Below are positions 21,349 through 32,410 of a stretch of 64,000 nt of DNA, piece by piece (position 1 is the stretch's first letter; every line of letters starts with the position of its first letter). A program made the translations under genes and the position numbers. The notes below the pieces were generated by a model. The model searched no databases. It was not told where the DNA came from and worked only from the letters and a program-made list of their open reading frames with translations. This DNA is from Xestospongia bergquistia. Lineage: Eukaryota; Porifera; Demospongiae; Haplosclerida; Petrosiidae. The stretch spans positions 129,001-193,000 of the forward strand of contig OZ014421.1 in assembly GCA_963965975.1 (NCBI GenBank), written 5' to 3'.

Positions 21349-21446
21349 GCTGCAGTTATACAACTTAAATTATCTTGTTTGTTCATCAGTTTGACATTAA
21401 TTCTCTATTGTTCATCTGATCTCTCACTGTTGAATCTACTGTCATT

Positions 21447-24400
21447 ATGAACTGGTTTAATATCTATTATATAACATCAGTTATACTGTATATCTACAGT
21501 GGATATGTTACTGCTTCTGAGTATTATGTCTCTGCAGCTCCTAATGGAGTACCTTGTTCTAATACTCACCTACCTTGTCACAACCTCTCCTACTATACTG
21601 ATGATTATACATCTTACTTCACTGATGACACAATCTTCTACTTCCTAGAGGGAACTCATATTCTACAAGGTACATTGGAGATCAGTGGTGTAAGTAATAT
21701 AACTCTACAGGGACTGGGTCATATAGAACAAGGCTTTCATGAGACAGTTATGCAATCTACCTCAGTAATAATGTGTAGTGATTACAACAGAAGTGGTATA
21801 CAATTTATTAGTAGCACAAATATTGTATTGGAATCATTAACAATAGCAAACTGTGGGTTTATCTGGAATATGTATTATATAAAGTTTAGCTTATTCTTTA
21901 TTGACATCAACAATATTGCTTTAAAATGGGTATCAGTCCAGAATGGTTCTGGTATTGGACTCTATCTTTACAATGCTTTTGATGTGTTAATTGCTAATTC
22001 AACATTTGCTAATAATGGAGGTCTTATGAATGATCTAGGCACTGCAGTAATTTTCTATAATGGTCAGGTTAAAAGACTGTCCAGAGTTAATATTGTGAAA
22101 TCAAATTTTACACTGGGCTTAGGAAGTGGCATGAACTTTCTGTATTTTAGTGATAATAAAGTTGAGGTAATCATTGAAAAAAGTAAATTTTCACAAAATA
22201 CTGCTCAATATGGAGGAGGAATTATAATTACTTCTTACGCTAGAAGTGGTAGTATTGAGTTCAGTAACTGCACTATATATGACAATACTGCTCAAAATGG
22301 AGGAGGAATTGCAATTACTTCTTATGCTAGAAGTGGTAGTATTGAGTTCAGTAACTGCACTATATACAATAATATTGCTCAGAAGGTTGGAGGAGGAGTG
22401 GACATTTTTTTACTTGATGGAAGTGGTAGTATTGAGTTCAGTAACTGCACTATATACAACAATATTGCTCAGAAGATTGGAGGAGGAGTGGACATTTCTT
22501 TAATTAATGGAAATGGTAGTATTGAGTTCAGTAACTGCACTATATATGACAATACTGCTCAAAATGGAGGAGGAATTGCAATTACTTCTTATGCTGGAAG
22601 TGGTAGTATTGAGTTCAGTAACTGCACTATATACAACAATATTGCTCAGAAGGTTGGAGGAGGAGTGGACATTTTTTTACTTGATGGAAGTGGTAGTATT
22701 GAGTTCAGTAACTGCACTATATATGACAATACTGCTCAGATGATTGGAGGAGGAGTGGAAATTTCTTTAATTAATGGAAGTGGTAGTATTGAGTTCAGTA
22801 ACTGCACTATATATGACAATACTGCTCAGGATGGAGGAGGAACTGCAATTACTTCTTATGCTGGAAGTGGTAGTATTGACTTCAGTAACTGCACTATATA
22901 CGACAATACTGTTCAGAAGGTTGGAGGAGGAGTGTACATTTTTTTACATAATGGAAGTGGTAGTATTGAGTTCAGTAACTGCACTATATATGACAATACT
23001 GCTCAGAATAGTGGAGGAGGAGTGAGCATTTATTTGTTTGATGGAAGTGGTAGTATTGACTTCAGTAACTGCACTATATACAACAATACTGCATACTATG
23101 GATCAGGTCTCAGTGCTTTACAAGATGCTTCAACAAGTAGGATTCATTTTACAAATGTTTCGTTTTATTTCAATAAAGTATCAAACAAGCTTCATAAATA
23201 TCATTCTGCTGTGTTACTAGAAAACATTAAAAATGTTACTTTTGACCAAATTGACATCAGTAATCATAACACAACTGGTTTACTCAGTATCAATAGCCCA
23301 ATAATGTTTGATAGACATAATACATTTATAAACAATTCTGGCATTAATGGTGGGGGCATGGCTTTATATGGATTCTCCCAATTATTACTAAATCAGAATA
23401 TGAACATATCATTTGCCAATAATCATGCCAGTGAGTCAGGTGGGGGAATCTTTGTGTCACAAGTTATTGATGGCAACGACTTGACAATTTGTTCCTTTAA
23501 GAATTTTCCTTATTATAATACTAATAATAAGACAATGTTTTATTTTGTCAATAATACAGCTGATATATCTGGTGATGTCTTGTATGGAGGGAAAATCTCT
23601 TATTGTCTAAACTTTGACTTTGATCACCAATTTCATTACCCTCAACAAACAGGTCTATCAGTAGTATCATCAGATCCTATTCAAGTGTGCTTTTGTGAAT
23701 CAAACAGACAAAATTGCTCTAATAGAAACATCACTATAACTGCAATACCTGGAATTAATGTCAATATATCGCTAGCTACTGTTGGTAATAAAGATGGCTT
23801 AACAAAGGGTGTGATAAAATTGATAACATCAGATAGATTATCATCCAATGTTCAAACTGACAATACTAAACTAAATGCAACTTGTACCAATGTAACCTTT
23901 AAGTTAAGAGCAAAACCTTCATTGAATACAACACAAGTCTATGTAACATCTGAAGGTTTAATCAGTGAACTTTCATCTAATGACATTCACTATGTTAAAG
24001 TCATTGAAGTTAACATTGAGTCCTGTCCAATTGGGTTTCCATTAATAAATAATGCTTGCAGTTGTAGATCTGAATTAAATACATCTTCAATAACTTGTGA
24101 TATTAACACTCAAATTATAACTAGAGATGGTGATATGTGGATTGGTTATAAAAATGACTCAGACTGTCTTATTGTTTATCCTCATTGCCCCTTTGATTAC
24201 TGCAATGATGGAACAGTTCATTTTAAAATCACCTCTCCTCATCCACAGTGTCTTCTCAATCGATCTGGCATACTCTGTGGACAATGTTCTGAAGGACTTA
24301 GTCTCATGTTAGGTTCCAATCAATGTGGACAATGTACTAATAACTACATAGCTCTTATCATTCCATTTGCTTTAGCTGGTATAGCACTGGTAGCTTTTAT

Positions 24401-25574
24401 CATTGCTTTAAACTTAACTGTGTCTGTGGGTACAATCAATGGACTTATATTCTATGCTAATGTTGTCAAAATATACGAACCCATCTTCTTTCCCAATGGT
24501 CCTGTGAAACTTCTTAGTCAATTCATTTCCTGGCTCAATCTTGATCTGGGTATTGAGACTTGTTTCTTTGATGGTATGGATTCATGCAGTAAGACATGGC
24601 TACAGTTTATTTTTCCAGCGTATGTTTGGTTTCTACTAATACTCATTGTAATATTATCACAATATTCTAGCAAAGTTGTTCGACTTGTTGGTTCACAAGC
24701 AATCCCAGTACTAGCCACTATGATCCTTCTCTCTTATACTAAACTGATACGTACTGTCTTCCAAGCTTTTTATTTCATCAATATTCAATGTAATGGTAAT
24801 AATAATGTCCCATTATTGAGGTGGTACATTGATGCTAATGTCCAATATTTTAGAGGTTATTGTCATCTACCATTGTTCCTGTTCTCACTGGCTGTACTCA
24901 TTTTACTAATTGTTCCATACACCTTCTACCTTCTTACAATACCATTACTTGAAGGACCTTTATCAAAATACATGTGTTGCTGCCAAAAGTTATGGAGATA
25001 TATGAAACCTTTCTTTGATGCATATGGAGGTCCATATAAGGACAAGTGTCGTTTTTGGACTGGATTTTTACTACTAGTTCGTATTGTCTCAGCACTAGTT
25101 GTGTCTCTAGATATAGAGGCTACTATAAGTTTGGATGTGTTAACATCTCTTTTATTTGTTATTATATCAATGTACTTCCTTTTGACAGGAATATATCGAC
25201 ATTTACCTTTAGCTTGTCTAGAGATGTCTTTTTTTCTTAATCTCATGATTATAGCTTATGTGAGTGCACAAACCTACAAAACATCAAATTCAAGGCAAGT
25301 ATTAAGTGTTGCTTTAGTAACAGTATCATTTGTAGTATTCTGTGGTATTATCCTCTATCATGTCTGGGATCAACTGTCTAAATCATGTTTAAAACGACCA
25401 TTTGCAAAAATTACAAGGGTATTTAAGAAGCCTCCATCAGATCCTGTTACTAATGATGCAGTCATTCCTTTAATGCGTCCTGGATCCCCTGCTTTAATAT
25501 GTAATACTAGTTCAGTGAGTGTGGTATCAGTAGTAATGAGACGAGAATCACTACTGGATGATGAAGATGACTAA
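21447..25574 (+). CDS. 10-coil beta-helix membrane protein, chimeric (10-coil 5' part, DDEDD 3' part)
   Basis: 1375 residues without an intron. The N-terminal part follows the gene at 39809: start MNWFNIYYIT, CGFIWNMYYIKFS, GGLMNDLGTAV, and 10 coils including AQMIGGGVEIS and VSIYLFDG. From shortly after the last coil it switches to the 13-coil family sequence: NSPIMFDRHN, VGNKDGLTKG followed by SDRLSSN, CGQCSEG, and the DDEDD tail. The difference from 1464 residues is 89, exactly three coils (267 bp). Membrane segments, Cys-rich module and RRES tail are complete, so the product should be functional. It pairs with the reciprocal chimera at 27276. Confidence 0.9.
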   Translation: MNWFNIYYITSVILYIYSGYVTASEYYVSAAPNGVPCSNTHLPCHNLSYYTDDYTSYFTDDTIFYFLEGTHILQGTLEISGVSNITLQGLGHIEQGFHETVMQSTSVIMCSDYNRSGIQFISSTNIVLESLTIANCGFIWNMYYIKFSLFFIDINNIALKWVSVQNGSGIGLYLYNAFDVLIANSTFANNGGLMNDLGTAVIFYNGQVKRLSRVNIVKSNFTLGLGSGMNFLYFSDNKVEVIIEKSKFSQNTAQYGGGIIITSYARSGSIEFSNCTIYDNTAQNGGGIAITSYARSGSIEFSNCTIYNNIAQKVGGGVDIFLLDGSGSIEFSNCTIYNNIAQKIGGGVDISLINGNGSIEFSNCTIYDNTAQNGGGIAITSYAGSGSIEFSNCTIYNNIAQKVGGGVDIFLLDGSGSIEFSNCTIYDNTAQMIGGGVEISLINGSGSIEFSNCTIYDNTAQDGGGTAITSYAGSGSIDFSNCTIYDNTVQKVGGGVYIFLHNGSGSIEFSNCTIYDNTAQNSGGGVSIYLFDGSGSIDFSNCTIYNNTAYYGSGLSALQDASTSRIHFTNVSFYFNKVSNKLHKYHSAVLLENIKNVTFDQIDISNHNTTGLLSINSPIMFDRHNTFINNSGINGGGMALYGFSQLLLNQNMNISFANNHASESGGGIFVSQVIDGNDLTICSFKNFPYYNTNNKTMFYFVNNTADISGDVLYGGKISYCLNFDFDHQFHYPQQTGLSVVSSDPIQVCFCESNRQNCSNRNITITAIPGINVNISLATVGNKDGLTKGVIKLITSDRLSSNVQTDNTKLNATCTNVTFKLRAKPSLNTTQVYVTSEGLISELSSNDIHYVKVIEVNIESCPIGFPLINNACSCRSELNTSSITCDINTQIITRDGDMWIGYKNDSDCLIVYPHCPFDYCNDGTVHFKITSPHPQCLLNRSGILCGQCSEGLSLMLGSNQCGQCTNNYIALIIPFALAGIALVAFIIALNLTVSVGTINGLIFYANVVKIYEPIFFPNGPVKLLSQFISWLNLDLGIETCFFDGMDSCSKTWLQFIFPAYVWFLLILIVILSQYSSKVVRLVGSQAIPVLATMILLSYTKLIRTVFQAFYFINIQCNGNNNVPLLRWYIDANVQYFRGYCHLPLFLFSLAVLILLIVPYTFYLLTIPLLEGPLSKYMCCCQKLWRYMKPFFDAYGGPYKDKCRFWTGFLLLVRIVSALVVSLDIEATISLDVLTSLLFVIISMYFLLTGIYRHLPLACLEMSFFLNLMIIAYVSAQTYKTSNSRQVLSVALVTVSFVVFCGIILYHVWDQLSKSCLKRPFAKITRVFKKPPSDPVTNDAVIPLMRPGSPALICNTSSVSVVSVVMRRESLLDDEDD
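22242..23109 (+). repeat. in-frame coil repeats (10 units)
   Basis: Ten FSNC units of 29/30 residues. Unit types and order match 40604-41471 apart from single residues (NNIAQKIGG here, NNTAQKIGG there). Confidence 0.9.
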
Positions 25575-25594
25575 TGTTTGATTTCTTGATATAT

Positions 25595-25600
25595 AATAAA
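25595..25600 (+). other. polyadenylation signal AATAAA
   Basis: Canonical hexamer 20 bases after the stop at 25574. Confidence 0.6.
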
Positions 25601-27147
25601 ATTGTTTGAATTTTACCTCATAAAACCAATTATGTTTTGATTTGTATAACTTTATTTTTGATGTGTAGTTAACAACAATAACAATATGTAATGTAAATAA
25701 TAATATCATAGAAGTGTGTTATTATGTATTACTAAACTTATTATTAATATTGTTTTTGTTATTGTTATTATTGTTACTTACTGTTCACTTGTTATTTACT
25801 ATTAATTATAAAGTAACATTTTATATTATAACTAACTCTTATACTGTTATAAGTACTAGTACTATTTAGTGACATATATCAGTTAACAGTACAGTTACAA
25901 CTAATGCACTGGTCACCTCTTACTCTACTCTACATAATAATATAATATTATAGAATTGTATGATAATGTATTAATTAGCTTTGCAGTATTATTTTTATTA
26001 ATGATTATTAACAGGAGCTCATAGGCTCACAAAGGAGGAAGGAGCATACACTATGTATTGCAGCATTGAGCAAAATTACCTTTTGTAAATGACCATATAA
26101 GGAAATATGGAATTATATTCATAGAGGTATTATAACCCACGTTTACGTATTTTAACCCTTTGATGACTCTTATTGAGCACTTGTTTAGAATGATAACATG
26201 AAATGACCAGTATTAAATTAGTGGTGGGTCCTTCTTGGTGTAACTTCTATGATGATGTAACTTGTACTATGATGATGACATCACTATGTGTCATAAGGTT
26301 TGGTTTAGGGTGTAAGTGATGGATTTAGATGATGTCATTTTGACTCTTATTGAGCACTTGTTTAGAATAATAACATGACATGACCAGTAATTACTGGTTC
26401 ATTTCAAATATCTATTCTTAAAGAAAATGATGACACATTAGTTACTATAGCAACAATCCTACATTAAACTTTAATTCTTGAGTCTCATAAACCAATCCCT
26501 CATTCTTTACATAATAAATGAGTGTCCTGTATTATAATTCTAACATAATATGTATACAATAGAATATGTATATGAATTATTACTATTATATCTAATATCT
26601 ACTAATCATGTCAGGTTACTTCAGTATTTTGTAGTTAGCCCCTCCCATAACTACTGATGACACTGTTGAATTTAATTTCTACTACTGTTGCAACATTCTA
26701 AGAGACAGCTCATGCTCTGCACTTCATTTCATTGAGTGATTGAAAGTAGAATTGGAATGTCTGCTTTTGGCTTTTGTAAGCAACTAACTAACATCATTTA
26801 TTGTGTACTTACAAGAACAAATACCATTCACTATATAGCTAATATATAGTTACAATATTACACTACACAAATGATGTCATAATCACAGTAATTTAATTTG
26901 TATAGTTACTAGAATTCTTATGAAATTATTATAGCTACTAGTAGAGTATTCATTCTTTAGATATTATATTTAAAAGTATTTCATCAAACATGACCAGTAA
27001 TCACAAAGCTATGATAACTACATGAATTTCTGATAAATTCTATAGTAACACCTTGTTGTAAGTCACAAATTGGTTACCTATAATAGTTCACTTACATCCC
27101 TTTTATACCAAACTATATGAATTACTATGGTATTCACAAGAAGTGAT

Positions 27148-27177
27148 GTCAATATATAGTATTTCCAGTTATAAAAG
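27148..27177 (+). promoter_or_regulatory. core promoter with TATAAAAG at 27170-27177
   Basis: Same arrangement as in the 6096-bp units, 106 bases before the ATG at 27276. Confidence 0.6.
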
Positions 27178-27275
27178 GCTGCAGTTATACAACTTAAATT
27201 ATCTTGTTTGTTCATCAGTTTGACATTAATTCTCTATTGTTCATCTGATCTTTCACTGTTGAATCTACTGTCATC

Positions 27276-30200
27276 ATGAACTGGTGTAATATATATTATA
27301 TAACATCAGTTATACTGTATATCTACAGTGGATATGTTACTGCTTCTGAGTATTATGTCTCTGCAGCTCCTAATGGAGTACCTTGTTCTAATACTCACCT
27401 ACCTTGTCACAACCTCTCCTACTATACTGATGATTATACATCTTACTTCACTGATGACACAATCTTCTACTTCCTAGAGGGAACTCATATTCTACAAGGT
27501 ACATTGGAGATCATTGGTGTAAGCAATATAACTCTACAGGGACTGGGTCACATAGAACAAGGCTTTCATGAGACAGTTATGCAATCTACCTCAGTAATAA
27601 TGTGTAGTGATTACAACAGAAGTGGTATACTATTTATTAGTAGCACAAATATTGTATTGGAGTCATTAACAATAGCAAACTGTGGGTTTAGCTGGAATTT
27701 GCATTATATAAAGGTTAGCTTATTCTTTATTGACATCAACAATGTTGCTTTAAAATGGGTATCAGTCCAGAATGGTTCTGGTATTGGACTTTATCTTTAC
27801 AATGCTTTTGATGTGTTAATTGCTAATTCAACATTTGCTAATAATGGAGGTCTTAAGTATAATGCAGACAATACAGTAATTTTCTATGATAGTCAGGTTA
27901 AAAGACTGTCCAGAGTTAATATTGTGAAATCAAATTTTACACTGGGCTTAGGAAGTGGCATGAAGTTTTTGTATTTTAGTGATAATAAAGTTGAGGTAAT
28001 CATTGAAAAAAGTAAATTTTCATATAATACTGCTCAATATGGAGGAGGAATTAGAATTACTTCTTATGCTGGAAGTGGTAGTGTTGAGTTCAGTAACTGC
28101 ACTATATACAACAATATTGCTCAGAAGGTTGGAGGAGGAGTGGACATTTCTTTAATTAATGGAAGTGGTAGTATTGAGTTCAGTAACTGCACTATATATG
28201 ACAATACTGCTCAGGATGGAGGAGGAACTGCAATTACTTCTTATGCTAGAAGTGGTAGTATTGAGTTCAGTAACTGCACTATATATGACAATACTGCTCA
28301 GAAGATTGGAGGAGGAGTGGACATTTCTTTAATTAATGGAAATGGTAGTATTGAGTTCAGTAACTGCACTATATATGACAATACTGCTCAAAATGGAGGA
28401 GGAATTGCGATTACTTCTTATGCTGGAAGTGGTAGTGTTGAGTTCAGTAACTGCACTATATACAACAATATTGCTCAGAAGGTTGGAGGAGGAGTGGACA
28501 TTTTTTTACTTGATGGAAGTGGTAGTATTGAGTTCAGTAACTGCACTATATATGACAATACTGCTCAGAAGATTGGAGGAGGAGTGGACATTTCTTTAAT
28601 TAATGGAAGTGGTAGTATTGAGTTCAGTAACTGCACTATATATGACAATACTGCTCAGGATGGAGGAGGAACTGCAATTACTTCTTATGCTGGAAGTGGT
28701 AGTGTTGAGTTCAGTAACTGCACTATATACAACAATATTGCTCAGAAGGTTGGAGGAGGAGTGGACATTTTTTTACTTGATGGAAGTGGTAGTATTGAGT
28801 TCAGTAACTGCACTATATATGACAATACTGCTCAGAAGATTGGAGGAGGAGTGGACATTTCTTTAATTAATGGAAGTGGTAGTATTGAGTTCAGTAACTG
28901 CACTATATATGACAATACTGCTCAGGATGGAGGAGGAACTGCAATTACTTCTTATGCTGGAAGTGGTAGTATTGACTTCAGTAACTGCAATATATACGAC
29001 CATACTGTTCAGAAGGTTGGAGGAGGAGTGTACATTTTTTTACATAATGGAAGTGGTAGTATTGAGTTCAGTAACTGCACTATATATGACAATACTGCTC
29101 AGAATAGTGGAGGAGGAGTGGGCATTTATTTGTTTGATGGAAGTGGTAGTATTGACTTCAGTAACTGCACTATATACAACAATACTGCATACTATGGATC
29201 AGGTCTCAGTGCTTTACAAGATGCTTCAACAAGTAGGATTCATTTTACAAATGTTTCGTTTTATTTCAATAAAGTATCAAACAAGCTTCATAAATATCAT
29301 TCTGCTGTGTTACTAGAAAACATTAAAAATGTTACTTTTGACCAAATTGACATCAGTAATCATAACACAACTGGTTTACTCAGTATCGATAGCCCAATAA
29401 TGTTTGATGGACATAATACATTTATAAACAATTCTGGCATTAATGGTGGGGGCATGGCTTTATATGGATTCTCCCAATTATTACTAAATCAGAATATGAA
29501 CATATCATTTGTCAATAATCATGCCAGTGAGTCAGGTGGAGGAATCTTTGTGTCACAAGTTATTGATGGCAACGACTTGACAATTTGTTCCTTTAAGAAT
29601 TTTCCTTATTATAATACTAATAATAAGACAATGTTGTATTTTGTCAATAATACAGCTTATGTATCTGGTGATGTCTTGTATGGAGGGAAAATCTCTTATT
29701 GTCTAAACTTTGACTTTGATCACCAATTTCATTACCCTCAACAAACAGGTCTATCAGCAGTATCATCAGATCCTATTCAAGTGTGCTTTTGTGAATCAAA
29801 CAGACAAAATTGCTCTATTAGAAACATCACTATAACTGCAATACCTGGAATTAATGTCAATATATCGCTAGCTACCGTTGGTAATAAAGATGGCTTAACA
29901 AAGGGTGTGATAAAATTGACAACATCAGATAGTTCATCATCTAATGTTCAAACTGACAATACTAGACTAAATGCAACTTGTACCAATGTAACCTTTAAGT
30001 TAAAAGCAAACCCTTCATTGAATACAACACAAGTCTATGTAACATCTGAAGGTTTAATCAGTGAACTTTCATCTAATGACATTCACTATGTGAAAGTCAT
30101 TGAAGTTAACATTGAGTCCTGTCCAATTGGGTTTCCATTAATAAATAATGCTTGCAGTTGTAGATCTGAATTAAATACATCTTCAATAACTTGTGATATT

Positions 30201-31661
30201 AACACTCAAATTATAACTAGAGATGGTGATATGTGGATTGGTTATAAAAATGACTCAGACTGTCTTATTGTTTATCCTCATTGCCCCTTTGATTACTGCA
30301 ATGATGGAACAGTTCATTTTAAAATCACCTCTCCTGATCCACAGTGTCTTCTCAATCGATCTGGCATACTTTGTGGACAATGTGCTAAAGGACTTAGTCT
30401 CATGTTAGGTTCCAATCAATGTGGACAATGTACTAATAACTACATAGCTCTTATCATTCCATTTGCTTTAGCTGGTATAGCACTGGTAGCTTTTATCATT
30501 GCTTTAAACTTAACCGTGTCTGTGGGTACAATCAATGGACTTATATTCTATGCTAATGTTGTCAAAATATATGAAAATATCTTCTTTCCTAAAGGTCCTA
30601 TACCATTTCTTAGTCAATTCATTTCCTGGCTTAATCTTGATCTGGGTATTGAGACTTGTTTTATTAATGGTATGGGTTCATGCAGTAAGACATGGCTACA
30701 GTTTATCTTTCCAGCATATGTTTGGTTTCTAATAATACTCATTATAATATTATCACGATATTCTAGCAAAATGGTTCGACTTGTGGGAAGGCAAGCAATC
30801 CCAGTACTAGCCACTATGATCCTTCTCTCTTATACTAAACTGATACGTACTGTCTTCCAAGCTCTTTATTTCATCAATATTCAATGTAATGGTAATAATA
30901 ATGTCCCATTATTGAGGTGGTACATTGATGCTAATGTCCAATATGTAAGAGGTTGTCACATACCATTGTTCCTGTTCTCACTGTCTGTACTCATTTTACT
31001 AATTGTTCCATACACCTTCTACCTTCTAACAATACCATTACTTGAAGGACCTTTATCAAAATACATGCGTTTCTGCCAAAAGTATATGAAACCTTTCTTT
31101 GATGCATATGGAGGACCATATAAGGACAAGTGTCGTTTTTGGACTGGATTTTTATTACTGGTTCGTGTTGCCTTAGCACTGGTTGTGTCTCTAGATATAG
31201 AGGCTACTATAAGTTTGGATGTGTTAACATTTATGTTAATCGTTATTATTATCTTGTACATCTTTTTGATGAGAATATATCGACACCTCCCTTTGTTTTA
31301 TTTGGAGTCGTCTTTCATACTCAACCTCATATTAATGGCTCACATGAATGTACAAACCTCTGAAAAATCCAAGGGACAAGTGTCTAGTATTGTTTTAGTA
31401 TCAATATCATTTGTTGTATTCTGTGGTATTATATTCTATCATGTTTGGGATCGTCTGTTAAAGTCTCGTTCACAACAACTAATGGTAAGAGTCAAGAAGA
31501 TATTCAAGAAGTTTCCACCATTTTCTCATTTTAATGATATTGAAGATCCTCCATCAAGGCCAGGCTCTCCTGTTGTTGTATGTAATACAACTTCAGTATC
31601 AGTTGTATCAGTAGATTTGAGACGAGAATCGCTACTGTTCGATAAAGATGACAAAAATTGA
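27276..31661 (+). CDS. 13-coil beta-helix membrane protein, chimeric (13-coil 5' part, DKDDKN 3' part)
   Basis: 1461 residues without an intron. The first part is that of the 6096-bp units: MNWCNIYYIT, CGFSWNLHYIKVS, and the same 13 coils. From the 11th coil onward it carries features of the gene at 39809: TVQKVGGGVY, SIDSPIMFDGHN, SDSSSSNV, CGQCAKG, IFFPKGPIPFL, RFCQKYMKPFF without the LWR insertion, and tail RRESLLFDKDDKN. Residue changes NIYDHTV in coil 11 mark the changeover zone. Apart from the exchange the architecture is complete. The start-to-start distance from the previous gene is 5829 = 6096 - 267 bases. Confidence 0.9.
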   Translation: MNWCNIYYITSVILYIYSGYVTASEYYVSAAPNGVPCSNTHLPCHNLSYYTDDYTSYFTDDTIFYFLEGTHILQGTLEIIGVSNITLQGLGHIEQGFHETVMQSTSVIMCSDYNRSGILFISSTNIVLESLTIANCGFSWNLHYIKVSLFFIDINNVALKWVSVQNGSGIGLYLYNAFDVLIANSTFANNGGLKYNADNTVIFYDSQVKRLSRVNIVKSNFTLGLGSGMKFLYFSDNKVEVIIEKSKFSYNTAQYGGGIRITSYAGSGSVEFSNCTIYNNIAQKVGGGVDISLINGSGSIEFSNCTIYDNTAQDGGGTAITSYARSGSIEFSNCTIYDNTAQKIGGGVDISLINGNGSIEFSNCTIYDNTAQNGGGIAITSYAGSGSVEFSNCTIYNNIAQKVGGGVDIFLLDGSGSIEFSNCTIYDNTAQKIGGGVDISLINGSGSIEFSNCTIYDNTAQDGGGTAITSYAGSGSVEFSNCTIYNNIAQKVGGGVDIFLLDGSGSIEFSNCTIYDNTAQKIGGGVDISLINGSGSIEFSNCTIYDNTAQDGGGTAITSYAGSGSIDFSNCNIYDHTVQKVGGGVYIFLHNGSGSIEFSNCTIYDNTAQNSGGGVGIYLFDGSGSIDFSNCTIYNNTAYYGSGLSALQDASTSRIHFTNVSFYFNKVSNKLHKYHSAVLLENIKNVTFDQIDISNHNTTGLLSIDSPIMFDGHNTFINNSGINGGGMALYGFSQLLLNQNMNISFVNNHASESGGGIFVSQVIDGNDLTICSFKNFPYYNTNNKTMLYFVNNTAYVSGDVLYGGKISYCLNFDFDHQFHYPQQTGLSAVSSDPIQVCFCESNRQNCSIRNITITAIPGINVNISLATVGNKDGLTKGVIKLTTSDSSSSNVQTDNTRLNATCTNVTFKLKANPSLNTTQVYVTSEGLISELSSNDIHYVKVIEVNIESCPIGFPLINNACSCRSELNTSSITCDINTQIITRDGDMWIGYKNDSDCLIVYPHCPFDYCNDGTVHFKITSPDPQCLLNRSGILCGQCAKGLSLMLGSNQCGQCTNNYIALIIPFALAGIALVAFIIALNLTVSVGTINGLIFYANVVKIYENIFFPKGPIPFLSQFISWLNLDLGIETCFINGMGSCSKTWLQFIFPAYVWFLIILIIILSRYSSKMVRLVGRQAIPVLATMILLSYTKLIRTVFQALYFINIQCNGNNNVPLLRWYIDANVQYVRGCHIPLFLFSLSVLILLIVPYTFYLLTIPLLEGPLSKYMRFCQKYMKPFFDAYGGPYKDKCRFWTGFLLLVRVALALVVSLDIEATISLDVLTFMLIVIIILYIFLMRIYRHLPLFYLESSFILNLILMAHMNVQTSEKSKGQVSSIVLVSISFVVFCGIIFYHVWDRLLKSRSQQLMVRVKKIFKKFPPFSHFNDIEDPPSRPGSPVVVCNTTSVSVVSVDLRRESLLFDKDDKN
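28071..29206 (+). repeat. in-frame coil repeats (13 units)
   Basis: Unit order as at 2690-3825. The 11th unit is altered (SNCNIYDHTVQ), losing its N-C-T sequon because Thr becomes Asn. Confidence 0.9.
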
Positions 31662-32410
31662 TTTCTATTACATAGTACTGACTATATGTCATTTGTATTG
31701 ACTTATTATTAACATGTCTTATGTAGTATATAAAAATAGTAGTTTAGTGAGTAGTGTCAGATAAATTGTTGTATGTATACTTATATATAATTTTAGTTAA
31801 ATGTTATAATTTACTGTTTCCTTCAGTCCTTTTTTTGTTATTAATGAGTATTAATAATAAAGGATATTGTTATAGTAACATTGTTCATAAGATTACTTTT
31901 AGTTCCAGTACCTAAGAACTGGAATAACACTAATAGTAACATTGTTCATAAGATTACCTCTAATTCATGTGACTTATGTAGTAAGAATACTTCAATAGCA
32001 TACTGTACTGAATGTACAGAGTTCCTTTATGATATTTGATGTTACTATTTATAATATTGTGAGTACAATATAACATTCAGTAACAAATTAACAATTACAA
32101 ATAGTTTGTAGGTCACTTCTTACTTTACTATGTATACTATATATATTACTTATTACAGTAGACATAATTGATGTCAACATTATTTTGCAGTGATCACATT
32201 AAATGTTAATACATAAAACATGTGTTATTAATAATGAGTATAAAGACTATATTATTGTAATAGTATCACTTAATTATTGAAAGTCCTGTTCAAGCTAGTT
32301 TGTTATTTTTTTTTGTAAAACTGTCTTAAATATTGTAACAAACTACTTGTTCATGTTGTTTTAGCATTAGTTGTGTTTCTATAGCTAGATATTACATTAC
32401 TCATTCATTC
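31662..32410. other. 3' flank of DKDDKN-class gene
   Basis: Homologous to 43928-44617 and 58795-59366 and unlike the flanks of DDEDD genes. The nearest AATAAA is at 31856-31861, about 195 bases after the stop, following a pyrimidine-rich TTTCCTTCAG that resembles a 3' splice site. It contains the B-box-like relic and a local duplication of TAGTAACATTGTTCATAAG (about 31870 and 31934). Confidence 0.65.
31968..32039 (+). pseudogene. B-box-like zinc-finger relic, copy 1
   Basis: 24 codons read CDLCSKNTSIAYCTECTEF then LYDI and stop. The spacing C-x2-C-x8-C-x2-C with the AYC/ECTEFL pattern resembles the first half of a B-box zinc finger (TRIM-type). The next expected Cys (FLC) is Tyr and the His ligands are missing. 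Too short to be a gene; probably exon debris that travels with the 3' flank. Confidence 0.45.

Larger units (their letters stand above)
20281..21446. other. spacer between stub and gene, with MITE and second promoter
   Basis: 1166 bases, equal in length to 38643-39808. It contains the 233-bp foldback element, very AT-rich sequence, a perfect X-box at 20824-20837, and from about 20945 a second copy of the promoter-proximal 500 bases already seen before the stub. Confidence 0.75.
25575..27275. other. intergenic spacer, long form (1701 bp)
   Basis: Same length and content as 6290-7990, including the segment bounded by CTCTTATTGAGCACTTGT direct repeats. This places the 3' end of the preceding gene and the 5' end of the next in the same recombined 6.1-kb unit. 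No gene is seen. Confidence 0.7.
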
